Assembly: GCA_045532295.1 (NCBI GenBank)
Contig: JAZSFP010000004.1
Span: 69,161-133,160 of the forward strand
Direction: 5' to 3'
From: UBA10677 sp045532295
Lineage (GTDB): Bacteria > Bacillota > Clostridia > Christensenellales > Pumilibacteraceae
Length of the DNA: 64,000 nt
Within the stretch, counting starts at the first letter, position 1. Each line of letters begins with the position of its first letter. The translations under genes and the position numbers were made by a program. Of this stretch, positions 26,268 to 33,680 are shown piece by piece. Under the pieces are notes generated by a model. It saw only the letters and a list, made by a program, of their open reading frames with translations, ran no database searches and was not told the DNA's origin.

Positions 26268-26308
26268 ATTATATCCCCTAATTACTGACATACGCCTGTC
26301 AGTAATTA
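26268..26308 (-). promoter_or_regulatory. Perfect 12-bp dyad next to the -10 box of the phage-type gene
   Basis: TAATTACTGACA (26279-26290), six-base gap, TGTCAGTAATTA (26297-26308), with TATAAT (26268-26273 on the minus strand) five bases away. The dyad covers the -35/spacer zone, no good -35 box is visible, and so it looks like an operator. A structured RNA or terminator for the other strand is the alternative. Confidence 0.55.
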
Positions 26309-26347
26309 ATTTTTATTTCCAACTTTTTTTGTTTTTTGTAAAGTCCG

Positions 26348-26375
26348 TTGACTTTTCACTTTTTTTGCGTATAAT
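26348..26375 (+). promoter_or_regulatory. Promoter of the small RNA candidate
   Basis: TTGACT (26348-26353), 16-base spacer, TATAAT (26370-26375). Confidence 0.7.
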
Positions 26376-26381
26376 AACAGT

Positions 26382-26449
26382 AGAAGAGCATCACTCTGTC
26401 TGGATGCGGGCAAGTTTGACCCGTTCGTGCCGGGAGTGATGTCTTTTTT
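26382..26449 (+). ncRNA. Small structured RNA candidate with own promoter and terminator
   Basis: Starts about seven bases after the -10 box. The outer stem GCATCACTC (26388-26396) pairs with GAGTGATGT (26434-26442) and is followed by C and six T, so it doubles as a terminator. Inside, CGGG and CCCG can pair around a CAAGTTTGA loop. About 68 bases with no reading frame. Not assigned to a known riboswitch class. Confidence 0.55.
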
Positions 26450-26477
26450 AATTTCTTCACTCCACCCCACAAAAATC

Positions 26478-27018
26478 CTACCTAAACACTAAAAATAGTG
26501 TTTAGGTAGTTGTAATCGTATGCTTTCTTCGACACACACAAAAAGGACACCGTTTTAGGTGTCCCTGCTTATGCTTTAAGATTATATCAAGAGCGAGATG
26601 GCGGTCGCGCTCCTCGGCGCTCCCTTGGACTAACGCTACACATAACCGTACGGCATAGTTACCCACATACCCATTACGCGATACGCTCGTATTTGTACGA
26701 ACTTCCGCCTCGGCGCGAAAAATCGCCCCCACTCGCAGTGGGTTGGTCCGCGAACCACAAAAACGACGAGCGTTTTTGTAGTTCTAATCGAAGTTTCTCC
26801 AGTGCACAATAAAAGAGGATGCGCTTTAGGTGTCCCTGCTTACGCTTTAACCATTTTATCAAGAGCGAGATGGCGGTCGCGCTCCTCGGCGCTCCCTTGG
26901 ACTAACGCTTACGCGTTGGTCCGCGAACTACCTAAACACTAAAAACAGTGTTTAGGTAGTTCTAATCGTATGCTTTCTTCGACACACACAAAAAGGACAC
27001 CGTTTTAGGTGTCCTTTT
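26478..27018. repeat. Three-block hairpin cassette behind tRNA-Ser
   Basis: Three related blocks begin near 26478, 26754 and 26928. Each has a hairpin framed by AACTAC...GTAGTT (or related), a spacer reading TAATCG, and a GGACACC segment. The two complete blocks add a shared ~50-base segment containing AGAGCGAGATGGCGGTCGCG and TCCCTTGGACTAACGC. The hairpin stems differ: CTACCTAAACACT in blocks 1 and 3, CACAAAAACG in block 2. Small frames inside are not maintained between copies. Confidence 0.75.
26991..27018 (-). terminator. Terminator of tRNA-Ser
   Basis: AAAAGGACACC / GGTGTCCTTTT, 11-bp perfect stem with six-base loop, immediately after the tRNA CCA end on the minus strand, followed by TTTTTGTG. 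A second copy of this hairpin is at 26541-26564 in block 1. Confidence 0.85.
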
Positions 27019-27021
27019 GTG

Positions 27022-27116
27022 TGGCGGAGAAAGCGAGATTCGAACTCGCGCTTCAGTTTATCACCGAACTAACCCCTTAGCAGGGGGTCCCCTTATAGCC
27101 TCTTGGGTATTTCTCC
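27022..27116 (-). tRNA. tRNA-Ser (anticodon GCT)
   Basis: 95 bases on the minus strand with encoded CCA. The acceptor stem GGAGAAA pairs with TTTCTCC, the anticodon loop reads CTGCTAA (anticodon GCT, codons AGC/AGT), and there is a long variable arm and a TTCGAATC T-loop. Confidence 0.95.
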
Positions 27117-27158
27117 ACGCACGGCTATAAACGCTACTTCATTTATGGTAGCCTATAT

Positions 27159-27187
27159 ATTTTAGCACAAGAAAAGTGGTTTGTCAA
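27159..27187 (-). promoter_or_regulatory. Promoter of tRNA-Ser
   Basis: TTGACA (27182-27187), 17-base spacer, TAAAAT (27159-27164) on the minus strand, about 40 bases before the tRNA. Confidence 0.8.
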
Positions 27188-27276
27188 GGGATAAAGGGCT
27201 AAAAATAAAAATTGCGCTAAAAAAACTGCGGTTATTTTTTAGTACCGACTAAAGCCTAAGGAAAATCGCAAAAGTC

Positions 27277-29463
27277 CTATCCCTCTAACAGTCCTTCTAA
27301 AGCCTCTCTAAAGCCGACGAGCGGAGTATCGTCCACGGTAGTTAGCGCGTCGCGAACGCACAAAATAGCCTCGTCGCGCCGTCCTAAAGCAAAATAGTTA
27401 GTCGCTAACGAATAGTTAATAAGCGTTAGCCCCGTTAAGTCGCTCGTCAAATCTTTTGCCGTAAGTAAAAGCGCGATAGCCTCGTCGTGCTTTCCCTCGT
27501 TTTGAAGTGCGGTCGCCTGCTCGAACAGCGCTTGCGCATCGGCGTCTTCTTCACTCTCTTGGACTTCCTCGTCGCCAAAGCCGTACTGCGCGCTGTAAAG
27601 GTCCTGAAGTCTTTGCATAAGCGAGGCGTACTTTTCCCTCTCTTCGCCCTCGCAATGCTCGATTAGATAGTCAAGCCCCATAATTCCCACGCCCTCGCAA
27701 AAATAATCGTATTCGCCGAGCAAGGTTTCTACGATTTTAGCGCACTCTTTGAGAATATCAACGCTCGCGCCCTCCCTTTCGGCGTAGTGCGTTAAGCCCA
27801 ACTTTTCGTAGATTTCCGCTAAAACCCTACCACTAAGTGGTGCAACCTCGTATGCTTGACGGGCAAGGTTTAACGCGCGCGCGTAATACTCCTTCGCCTC
27901 GTCCTCGCGCGAGCAAACGGTATAGTATTCGGCAACGAGCGAGCAGTACTGCGCGTAATCGAGCGCAAGCGAAGTATCGTAACGCGCGTAGTCCTCCATC
28001 TCGTCCATAGCGTCGCTAAGGTCGTCCTCAATCTCTAAAAGTCTTCCCTCTTCCATCTTGCTAATCAGCACTAAAACCCTAAACCGCGCCACCGTAACGC
28101 CCGTGAGCGCGTGCTTTTCTATATAGTCTAAGCCCCTCTTTACCGCTCTTTTGCGCATTTTTCCGTCAACGGCAAACAAGAGAAAGCCCAGCGCGGAAAG
28201 GATTTCCTCCGCCCTCTCGCCGTTCGGGTAAAACTTTTCGTAAAGTTCCACCGCTTTAAGAAGTAACGCCGTAGCCTTAGCGCGCTTTTCCTCGCGCTTT
28301 GGACCGTTGTAAGCAAGATAAGAATTTGCGAGCGAGTTAATAATATCCGCCGAGCGCGCGTCGTCCGCTTTAAGATAAATTTCCACCGCCCTCTCGCCGT
28401 AGTAAGCGGACTTTTCAATATCAATTACACCCGCCTCGCCCGTAAGGTAGAGCGAGCAAAGTTTTTCCATAGCCTCAACGCAGTTATTCTGCGCGCTGTC
28501 CTCTAAAATCCTAAGCGCCCTTGCCCTGTCAATCTCTAAGTCAATGCCGTAAAGATAGGCAAGCGCAATATAATAGTTATGAATAGGCGTATCGTTTTCG
28601 CGGATTGCAAGGTGCTTTAATTTCTCCATTAAAGCGGACGAAAGCCCTTCTTTTTTAACGCTCTCGTTTAGCCCCGAGAACGCGGAATTTAACATACGGT
28701 TGTTAATTTTCGTTACCTCAACCGCCAAAACGGGCTTGCCGTTCTTGACCGCCTCGGGATACTCGATCTCTCTAACGTAGTTGTCCTCGCCCACCATATT
28801 CGGCGTTAAAACGAGCGTGAAAAGGTCGCTCTTTATTAGCGCGCTCTTTATGGCGTCGTTGAAGTTTTCGCCCGGGATTAAGAACTCGTCGAACCACACC
28901 GCAATGTCGCGAGCGAACTCTTGCTCGTGGATAAGGCGCATAACTTCGTTAGCGTGCTTGCGGTCTTTTTTGCGGTAACTGAGGAAAATATAGGCGTCGA
29001 AACTCGCGCGTATTTTTTCAACGAGGTCTTCAGAGACGAGCGTTCTACTCAAAAAGTCGGACAGTTTTTTCTCGTAGGGGATTACGCCGTCGACATTAGC
29101 GAATTTGTCTAAATATTGCACCTCGCCTATCTTTTCGTTAAACGCGTCCTCGAGCGCCGTTCCGTACATAAGCGGAAGGAGGGGTATAGCGTTCTTTTTA
29201 GCGTAGTCGAGCGTAAAGCGAACGACCTCGTCTTCGCTAAACAAAAGGTTGGCGGTTATAGGGAAAACGAGCAGTTGAATACGCGAAAGCATTAGCCCGT
29301 ACTCGTCAAAGTCGTCCACCTCGTCGCAGTAAAATATAGCGCAGTCGTTAGCGCGCAAAATATCCTCCGCTATATCGTCGAAGAGTTTTTCGTCCCCCTT
29401 AGCGCAAAGACAAAATACCCTCGACTTAACGGTGTTATCCCTACTCCTAAACTTCAGTTCCAT
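27277..29463 (-). CDS. Tandem TIR-domain protein with Sel1/TPR repeats
   Basis: 728 aa. A clear TIR domain spans about residues 155-255 (AYIFLSYRKKDRKHANEVMR, box 2 DEFLIPGENFNDAI, then SDLFTLVLTPNMV and VREIEYPEA with candidate catalytic Glu). Residues about 14-135 look like a second, degenerate TIR (SRIQLLVFPITANLLFSEDE ... NAIPLLPLMYG). The rest is helical repeats of Sel1/TPR type (AYLYGIDLEIDRARALRILE). Bacterial TIR domains cleave or cyclise NAD+ in anti-phage defence, or act as scaffolds. AGGAG lies upstream. A hairpin terminator separates it from the RsgI-like gene 50 bases before, and no separate promoter is visible. Confidence 0.85.
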   Translation of the reverse strand: MELKFRSRDNTVKSRVFCLCAKGDEKLFDDIAEDILRANDCAIFYCDEVDDFDEYGLMLSRIQLLVFPITANLLFSEDEVVRFTLDYAKKNAIPLLPLMYGTALEDAFNEKIGEVQYLDKFANVDGVIPYEKKLSDFLSRTLVSEDLVEKIRASFDAYIFLSYRKKDRKHANEVMRLIHEQEFARDIAVWFDEFLIPGENFNDAIKSALIKSDLFTLVLTPNMVGEDNYVREIEYPEAVKNGKPVLAVEVTKINNRMLNSAFSGLNESVKKEGLSSALMEKLKHLAIRENDTPIHNYYIALAYLYGIDLEIDRARALRILEDSAQNNCVEAMEKLCSLYLTGEAGVIDIEKSAYYGERAVEIYLKADDARSADIINSLANSYLAYNGPKREEKRAKATALLLKAVELYEKFYPNGERAEEILSALGFLLFAVDGKMRKRAVKRGLDYIEKHALTGVTVARFRVLVLISKMEEGRLLEIEDDLSDAMDEMEDYARYDTSLALDYAQYCSLVAEYYTVCSREDEAKEYYARALNLARQAYEVAPLSGRVLAEIYEKLGLTHYAEREGASVDILKECAKIVETLLGEYDYFCEGVGIMGLDYLIEHCEGEEREKYASLMQRLQDLYSAQYGFGDEEVQESEEDADAQALFEQATALQNEGKHDEAIALLLTAKDLTSDLTGLTLINYSLATNYFALGRRDEAILCVRDALTTVDDTPLVGFREALEGLLEG

Positions 29464-29475
29464 ACCTTCTCCTAT

Positions 29476-29502
29476 AAAAATCTCCCCTCAAAGTGAAGGG
29501 AG
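29476..29502 (-). terminator. Terminator between the RsgI-like gene and the TIR gene
   Basis: CTCCCTTCA / TGAGGGGAG stem of 9 bp with one G-T pair and a three-base loop, followed by ATTTTTAT on the minus strand. It ends only about 13 bases before the TIR start, so it may set how much of the TIR gene is transcribed. Confidence 0.75.
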
Positions 29503-29513
29503 CGTTTTAATTA

Positions 29514-31031
29514 TTACTTAATACTTGCTTTAAGTTCTTCTTTTGCGTTTTTAACGATGTTCTCAACGGTGTTTTTCGCCATATTCATCGTGGTGTCAAA
29601 AGCGTTCTTCGCCGTTACCAAAAGCGCCTTTGCGCTCTCACGCATAGTCTCGATTTGCGCAAGTTCAGCGTCCGTTAAGTCCGCCTTAATCTCGACTAAA
29701 AGCGCGTCCGCCCTTACTTTACAAGCCTCCGCAGCCTCGATTAAGTCAGCGCTCGTTACCACTTGACCTGCCGTTTGAAGTTTGGTCGCGATATCTTCCA
29801 TAATAGCGTCAAGTTCACCAAGATAGCCGTTGAGCGTCTCTTTTATATCGTTAAGTTCAGGGATACTACCGATAAAGCCGGGCTGAGCGTTAAGAATATT
29901 AACTGTCTCTTTCGCCTTTTCGATAATCTGCTGAACGGTAACCTGCTGAGCCTGAACCGCGGTTTCCGATACGGTCTTGAGCATACCTTTCATAGTCTCG
30001 ATTGCGCTATCAATCTTAGCCATTTCCGTCTCGACTGACGCGCCGGAGGGAAGATTTTTAAATGTTCTGTCCGCGTACGCCTCAATGCTCGCGATAGAAA
30101 CCTTACCGTCCTTATCTGCAATCTCGCTAACCTCAACGCCAAGCGCGGTTGCAACGCCCGTTGCTGCGATAGAGGGCAAAGTATTTTCTCTAACGTCCTC
30201 AAGCGCAACGAAGAGTTCTGCAAGCGAGGAAAGGCTAATCTGGGCAACTCTGAAGGTTTCGTAGCCTATGCCAAGATAAATTTTCGCTTGGTCGGCGGTG
30301 TGGTAATAGGTCTTGTAAACGCTTTCAAGTATGCCAGCCTCTGCGCGAGCGTACACGCTTTCGGCTAACTTTTTATACTCTTCAAATTCGCTAAGAGCGT
30401 AACTTTCCACCGTCTTATAGTTATTTTCGATAATCTCAATGAGCGCCTCGTCGTCGAGCGTCAGCGCAACTTCCACCGTTACTTCGCCCGTCTCAACCGC
30501 CGAGCAAACGAGTTTAAAGTCTGCAACGCTGAGGTTTTGAACCGCCTCGTTATCCGGGTACTGCGCCTTGAATTCCTGCATCTTTTTCAAAAGCGTGTAC
30601 GCGCTCGCCCCGTTGGTAGTAACGCTTAAATTAGACTTGCCTGCCGTCGCCGTAATCTTAGCGTTGATTTTGCTTAAAAGACTGCTCGCTTTTGCGTCGG
30701 AAGAGGAGGAAACGGAAGTGTCCACTACCGAATTTTCATCGTTTAAGTAGCCGTACTCAACTGCAAGCGCGGTGATTTTGTCAATCGCCGTTTCAATATC
30801 CGCGCCCACGATACCGCTCTCGCCGTAGAGTAACACTTCGCCGTCGCGGTTGGTCGCCTTTACGGTAGTAACCTTGTTAGTGCCGTCCACCACCAGTTCA
30901 ATGCCGGGGTTAATGGACACGCTAACGAGCGAAACCGTGCCGTCGTCTACGACCTGCTCTGCGCAAGCGCAAACCGAGAACACCATTATAATGGATAATA
31001 CCACTGATAAAATGCTAATACTTTTTTTCAT
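29514..31031 (-). CDS. Secreted lipoprotein with RsgI-like domain and long helical region
   Basis: 505 aa. A signal peptide ends near SVCACAEQ (possible lipobox VCAC). Residues about 33-70 (VSVSINPGIELVVDGTNKVT ... ATNRDGEVLL) match the periplasmic domain of RsgI-type anti-sigma factors (VDINPSIELxVNxxxxVxxVxAxNxDG). It has no N-terminal anti-sigma segment and no internal membrane helix. Residues about 320-505 are Ala/Glu/Lys-rich and helical, coiled-coil-like. AAGGAG is eight bases upstream. It may sense extracellular conditions like RsgI, but without a direct sigma-factor link; function inferred. Confidence 0.7.
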   Translation of the reverse strand: MKKSISILSVVLSIIMVFSVCACAEQVVDDGTVSLVSVSINPGIELVVDGTNKVTTVKATNRDGEVLLYGESGIVGADIETAIDKITALAVEYGYLNDENSVVDTSVSSSSDAKASSLLSKINAKITATAGKSNLSVTTNGASAYTLLKKMQEFKAQYPDNEAVQNLSVADFKLVCSAVETGEVTVEVALTLDDEALIEIIENNYKTVESYALSEFEEYKKLAESVYARAEAGILESVYKTYYHTADQAKIYLGIGYETFRVAQISLSSLAELFVALEDVRENTLPSIAATGVATALGVEVSEIADKDGKVSIASIEAYADRTFKNLPSGASVETEMAKIDSAIETMKGMLKTVSETAVQAQQVTVQQIIEKAKETVNILNAQPGFIGSIPELNDIKETLNGYLGELDAIMEDIATKLQTAGQVVTSADLIEAAEACKVRADALLVEIKADLTDAELAQIETMRESAKALLVTAKNAFDTTMNMAKNTVENIVKNAKEELKASIK

Positions 31032-31197
31032 AATGCAATCTCCTTTTTGTTTTATTATAGCATATAAACGGTATTGCCGTCTTTGGAAAATCGTAATTAA
31101 AATTTACATTTTCGTATACGTCTTTATTCTCGTAGTCATATTATACTGTAAAATTTTATTAAATTCAAGTGGTTTTTGATTAAAAAATAATTAAATT

Positions 31198-32796
31198 TTA
31201 TAAGTAAATTTCCTTAAGTTTGTTGCTATCGACTTTGCCAACGAGCGTTTTGGGAAGAGCAGGGAGAAAGAAAACCTTGGTAGGCGAGGCGAACTTTGAA
31301 AGCCTGCTTTCCACTAAATCGGTTATCTTCTTGCTAACCGCCTCTCGCGTCTCTTCGCTCGGCTTTTCCTTAAGCGCAACGAACATAACTATTTCTTCGC
31401 CACTTCTCTTTGAGGGAGTTGAGAGCGCGCAAGCCTCGGCAATCTCGCTCATTTCGTTCATACAAAGATTTTCAATCTCGGAGGGAAAAACGGTAACACC
31501 GCTCACCTTTGCAATCCTCTTAATTCTCGAGCGGAAGAATATAAAGCCCTCCTCGTCGATAAGCCCTATATCGCCACTGCGCACGAAAGTCTTACCCTCG
31601 CTTTCAAAGAAAACCTCGCCACCGCTAAGGTATCCGCTCATAAGCGTATCACCGCTAACGCAAATCTCGCCCTCGCAGTTCGGGGGCAATTTACTCGCGC
31701 CGTCGAACACCGCAATCTCAATGCCCTCGACCGCTTTACCGATACTGCCCGCCTTGTTCGCCCTCGTCGTGTTAACCGCGCACACCGTTACCGTCTCGGT
31801 CAGTCCGTAACCTTCATAAAGCCTGCAATCTGACCCAAAATTTTGCATACGGTTATTAAATTCCGTGACCAGCCGACTGGGAACGAAGTCTCCGCCCACG
31901 AACGCTCTACGAAGATTTTGCAGTTCTTTTCCGCTAAATTTTTGCTTATTTAGTAGCGCCTCGTAAAGCGTGGGAACGCCAATTATATAATTTATTTTAC
32001 CCCTCTTTATGAGCGAAATCGCCTCGTCCGTTCTAAACTTTGGCATAAGCGTGTCGCATCCGCCAAGTGAGAGGAGCGCGTGAACGCCCATTGCAAGTCC
32101 AAAGCCGTGGAACATAGGAAGAACGGCAAGCATATACTTGCCTTTGGGGTTGTCGCAAAGCATACTCTCGCCCTTTTCACAAAGCGCGTTAATCGCTCGT
32201 GAACTGAGCCTTATCGTTTTAGGCGCGCCACCCGTTCCACCGCTGTGGAGGTACACCGCGTCCGCCTCGCTATCGGTAGAAAGGGAAGAACTGCCCTTGC
32301 TCTTTACTGCGTCCGCGTAGGAATAAACGCCTTTTTTGCTATCGCAAAGGTTGAGCGTTTTTTCCTTAACCGAGTATAAAAAGTCCTTGACCGCGCCAAG
32401 ATAATGGGCTGGCGAGCAAAGGATTATATCCACTTTTCCCACGATCGAGGTGTGGTCTTTGAGCGTAACGGTAGGAAGAACGAGCAGTTTGCTCTTTACT
32501 TCTTGCATATACTCAAGAAGTCTTTGGGTGGGCGCGAGCGGATGAACCATATGCGCCACTGCGCCTATCTTATTTACGGCGTAGAAAAACACTACGCATT
32601 GAGGGATATTCGGCATACAAATGGTAACCGCGTCCCCACTCTTTATTCCGCGACTTTCAATATAGCGCGCTACTTTATCCACTTCAGAGAGCAGTTTTTT
32701 ATATTTAATGCTCTTGCCCATATAGTAAAGAGCGGGCGAAGAGGGGTATTTTTCCGCGCTATTTTTGAGCGCGCCGTAAAGCGTTAAGTTTTTCAT
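31198..32796 (-). CDS. AMP-dependent acyl-CoA synthetase/ligase
   Basis: 532 aa from MKNLTLYGALKNSAEKYPSS at 32796 (GGAGG seven bases upstream, start overlapping the upstream stop as ATGA). ANL-family motifs are present: P-loop HSGGTGGAPKTI, YEGYGLTETVTVC, RSGDIGLIDEEG, RSRIKRIAKVSG, and the C-terminal catalytic Lys in LPKTLVGKVDSNKL. It activates a carboxylic acid with ATP and joins it to CoA or another carrier. The substrate is unknown; it is encoded with a DUF1624 acyltransferase-like membrane protein, so a shared role in lipid or glycan acylation is possible. Confidence 0.88.
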   Translation of the reverse strand: MKNLTLYGALKNSAEKYPSSPALYYMGKSIKYKKLLSEVDKVARYIESRGIKSGDAVTICMPNIPQCVVFFYAVNKIGAVAHMVHPLAPTQRLLEYMQEVKSKLLVLPTVTLKDHTSIVGKVDIILCSPAHYLGAVKDFLYSVKEKTLNLCDSKKGVYSYADAVKSKGSSSLSTDSEADAVYLHSGGTGGAPKTIRLSSRAINALCEKGESMLCDNPKGKYMLAVLPMFHGFGLAMGVHALLSLGGCDTLMPKFRTDEAISLIKRGKINYIIGVPTLYEALLNKQKFSGKELQNLRRAFVGGDFVPSRLVTEFNNRMQNFGSDCRLYEGYGLTETVTVCAVNTTRANKAGSIGKAVEGIEIAVFDGASKLPPNCEGEICVSGDTLMSGYLSGGEVFFESEGKTFVRSGDIGLIDEEGFIFFRSRIKRIAKVSGVTVFPSEIENLCMNEMSEIAEACALSTPSKRSGEEIVMFVALKEKPSEETREAVSKKITDLVESRLSKFASPTKVFFLPALPKTLVGKVDSNKLKEIYL

Positions 32797-33641
32797 AGCG
32801 CAACCTCCAGTCCAGAGCAAACTCCGATTAGTAGAATTATTCCTGCGATAAGCACTTGGTGGGCAAGGTAAATCCAAACGGTATGGCGACCGACGGCGCA
32901 AAACGCCTTATTCCAAACCCCGTCAAGCCGAGGAAGTAGCGATTTTTTCTCGCTATAAAAAGCCCTGCCGATATACGCGCCCACTAAAACCACGCCCATA
33001 CAGGGAATAAGTCCGAAGTGGTCTCCGCCTGCTCGCTTAAAGCCGAGCATAACTTCCAAAAACCTCGAAATCGTTTGCTCGCTACCCCAGTCCGCCGTAG
33101 GAGGCAGGGCTACCCACGGGGCGTTATACCACTCAATAGCAAAGCCGGCGACGATAATTACCGTGCCTAAAACGAGATGAAGATAGCGGTTTTTGGAAAC
33201 CTTATCGAAAAGATAGCAAAAAAGTTGGGAAAACGCTATTGCGTGGATTACTCCGAAACTAATAAAAAGCGTCATACCCATTGCCTTTTCAAGTAGCGCG
33301 GTCGAAAGCGAGAGGATTATTGCCACGAGAAAGGTTTGGACTACGCGCAATCCCGATTTTTTGGTAAACTCGCAACTAATTCCCGTCATAAGCAAGAACG
33401 CCGTAGCGAAGATATAGTGGAGGATATTCCGCCATTTACTAAAGTACACTTGATAGCCAAAACTCATAAGCGAGAGAAGGGTGTCGTTGGTGTAGTCAAA
33501 GCGCACGAAAAACCCGTCCATAAAGCCGAGGTCGAAACAGAGGTGGTCAAAGCACATTAAAAGTATGGCAAGCCCACGCAAAAAGTCGACTTCCCAAACC
33601 CTACTCTTCTTATTAAAAAGTTCGTCCGCTTTGTACTTCAT
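32793..33641 (-). CDS. DUF1624 / heparan-alpha-glucosaminide N-acetyltransferase-like membrane protein
   Basis: 282 aa, seven or eight hydrophobic segments. The family N-terminus is VWEVDFLRGLAILLMCFDHL, with the Arg-Gly and Asp-His typical of DUF1624/HGSNAT-like acyltransferases. It probably moves acyl groups across or at the membrane. It is coupled to the acyl-CoA ligase (ATGA overlap). The start has no Shine-Dalgarno site and the promoter is positioned for a leaderless transcript. Confidence 0.8.
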   Translation of the reverse strand: MKYKADELFNKKSRVWEVDFLRGLAILLMCFDHLCFDLGFMDGFFVRFDYTNDTLLSLMSFGYQVYFSKWRNILHYIFATAFLLMTGISCEFTKKSGLRVVQTFLVAIILSLSTALLEKAMGMTLFISFGVIHAIAFSQLFCYLFDKVSKNRYLHLVLGTVIIVAGFAIEWYNAPWVALPPTADWGSEQTISRFLEVMLGFKRAGGDHFGLIPCMGVVLVGAYIGRAFYSEKKSLLPRLDGVWNKAFCAVGRHTVWIYLAHQVLIAGIILLIGVCSGLEVAL

Positions 33642-33647
33642 TTAATT

Positions 33648-33676
33648 ATTGTAGCACAAAACGGACGAAATGTCCA
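33648..33676 (-). promoter_or_regulatory. Promoter of DUF1624-ligase unit, placed for a leaderless mRNA
   Basis: TGGACA (33671-33676), 17-base spacer, TACAAT (33648-33653) on the minus strand; ATG begins at 33641, seven bases after the -10 box. Confidence 0.75.
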
Positions 33677-33680
33677 TAAT

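Noticed and set aside
26382..26449. Known riboswitch upstream of a gene
   Set aside because: No coding region follows on the plus strand and none of the conserved cores I know (TPP, SAM, c-di-GMP, fluoride, ZTP, guanidine) is visible.
26502..26862. Two minus-strand frames ending in KQGHLK-type peptides within the tRNA-Ser cassette
   Set aside because: The shared segment is read in different frames with stops between copies, so the similarity is of DNA repeats, not of a kept protein.
25408..27018. A complete prophage
   Set aside because: Only one phage-type gene is present, with no integrase, capsid or lysis genes in the surrounding sequence.
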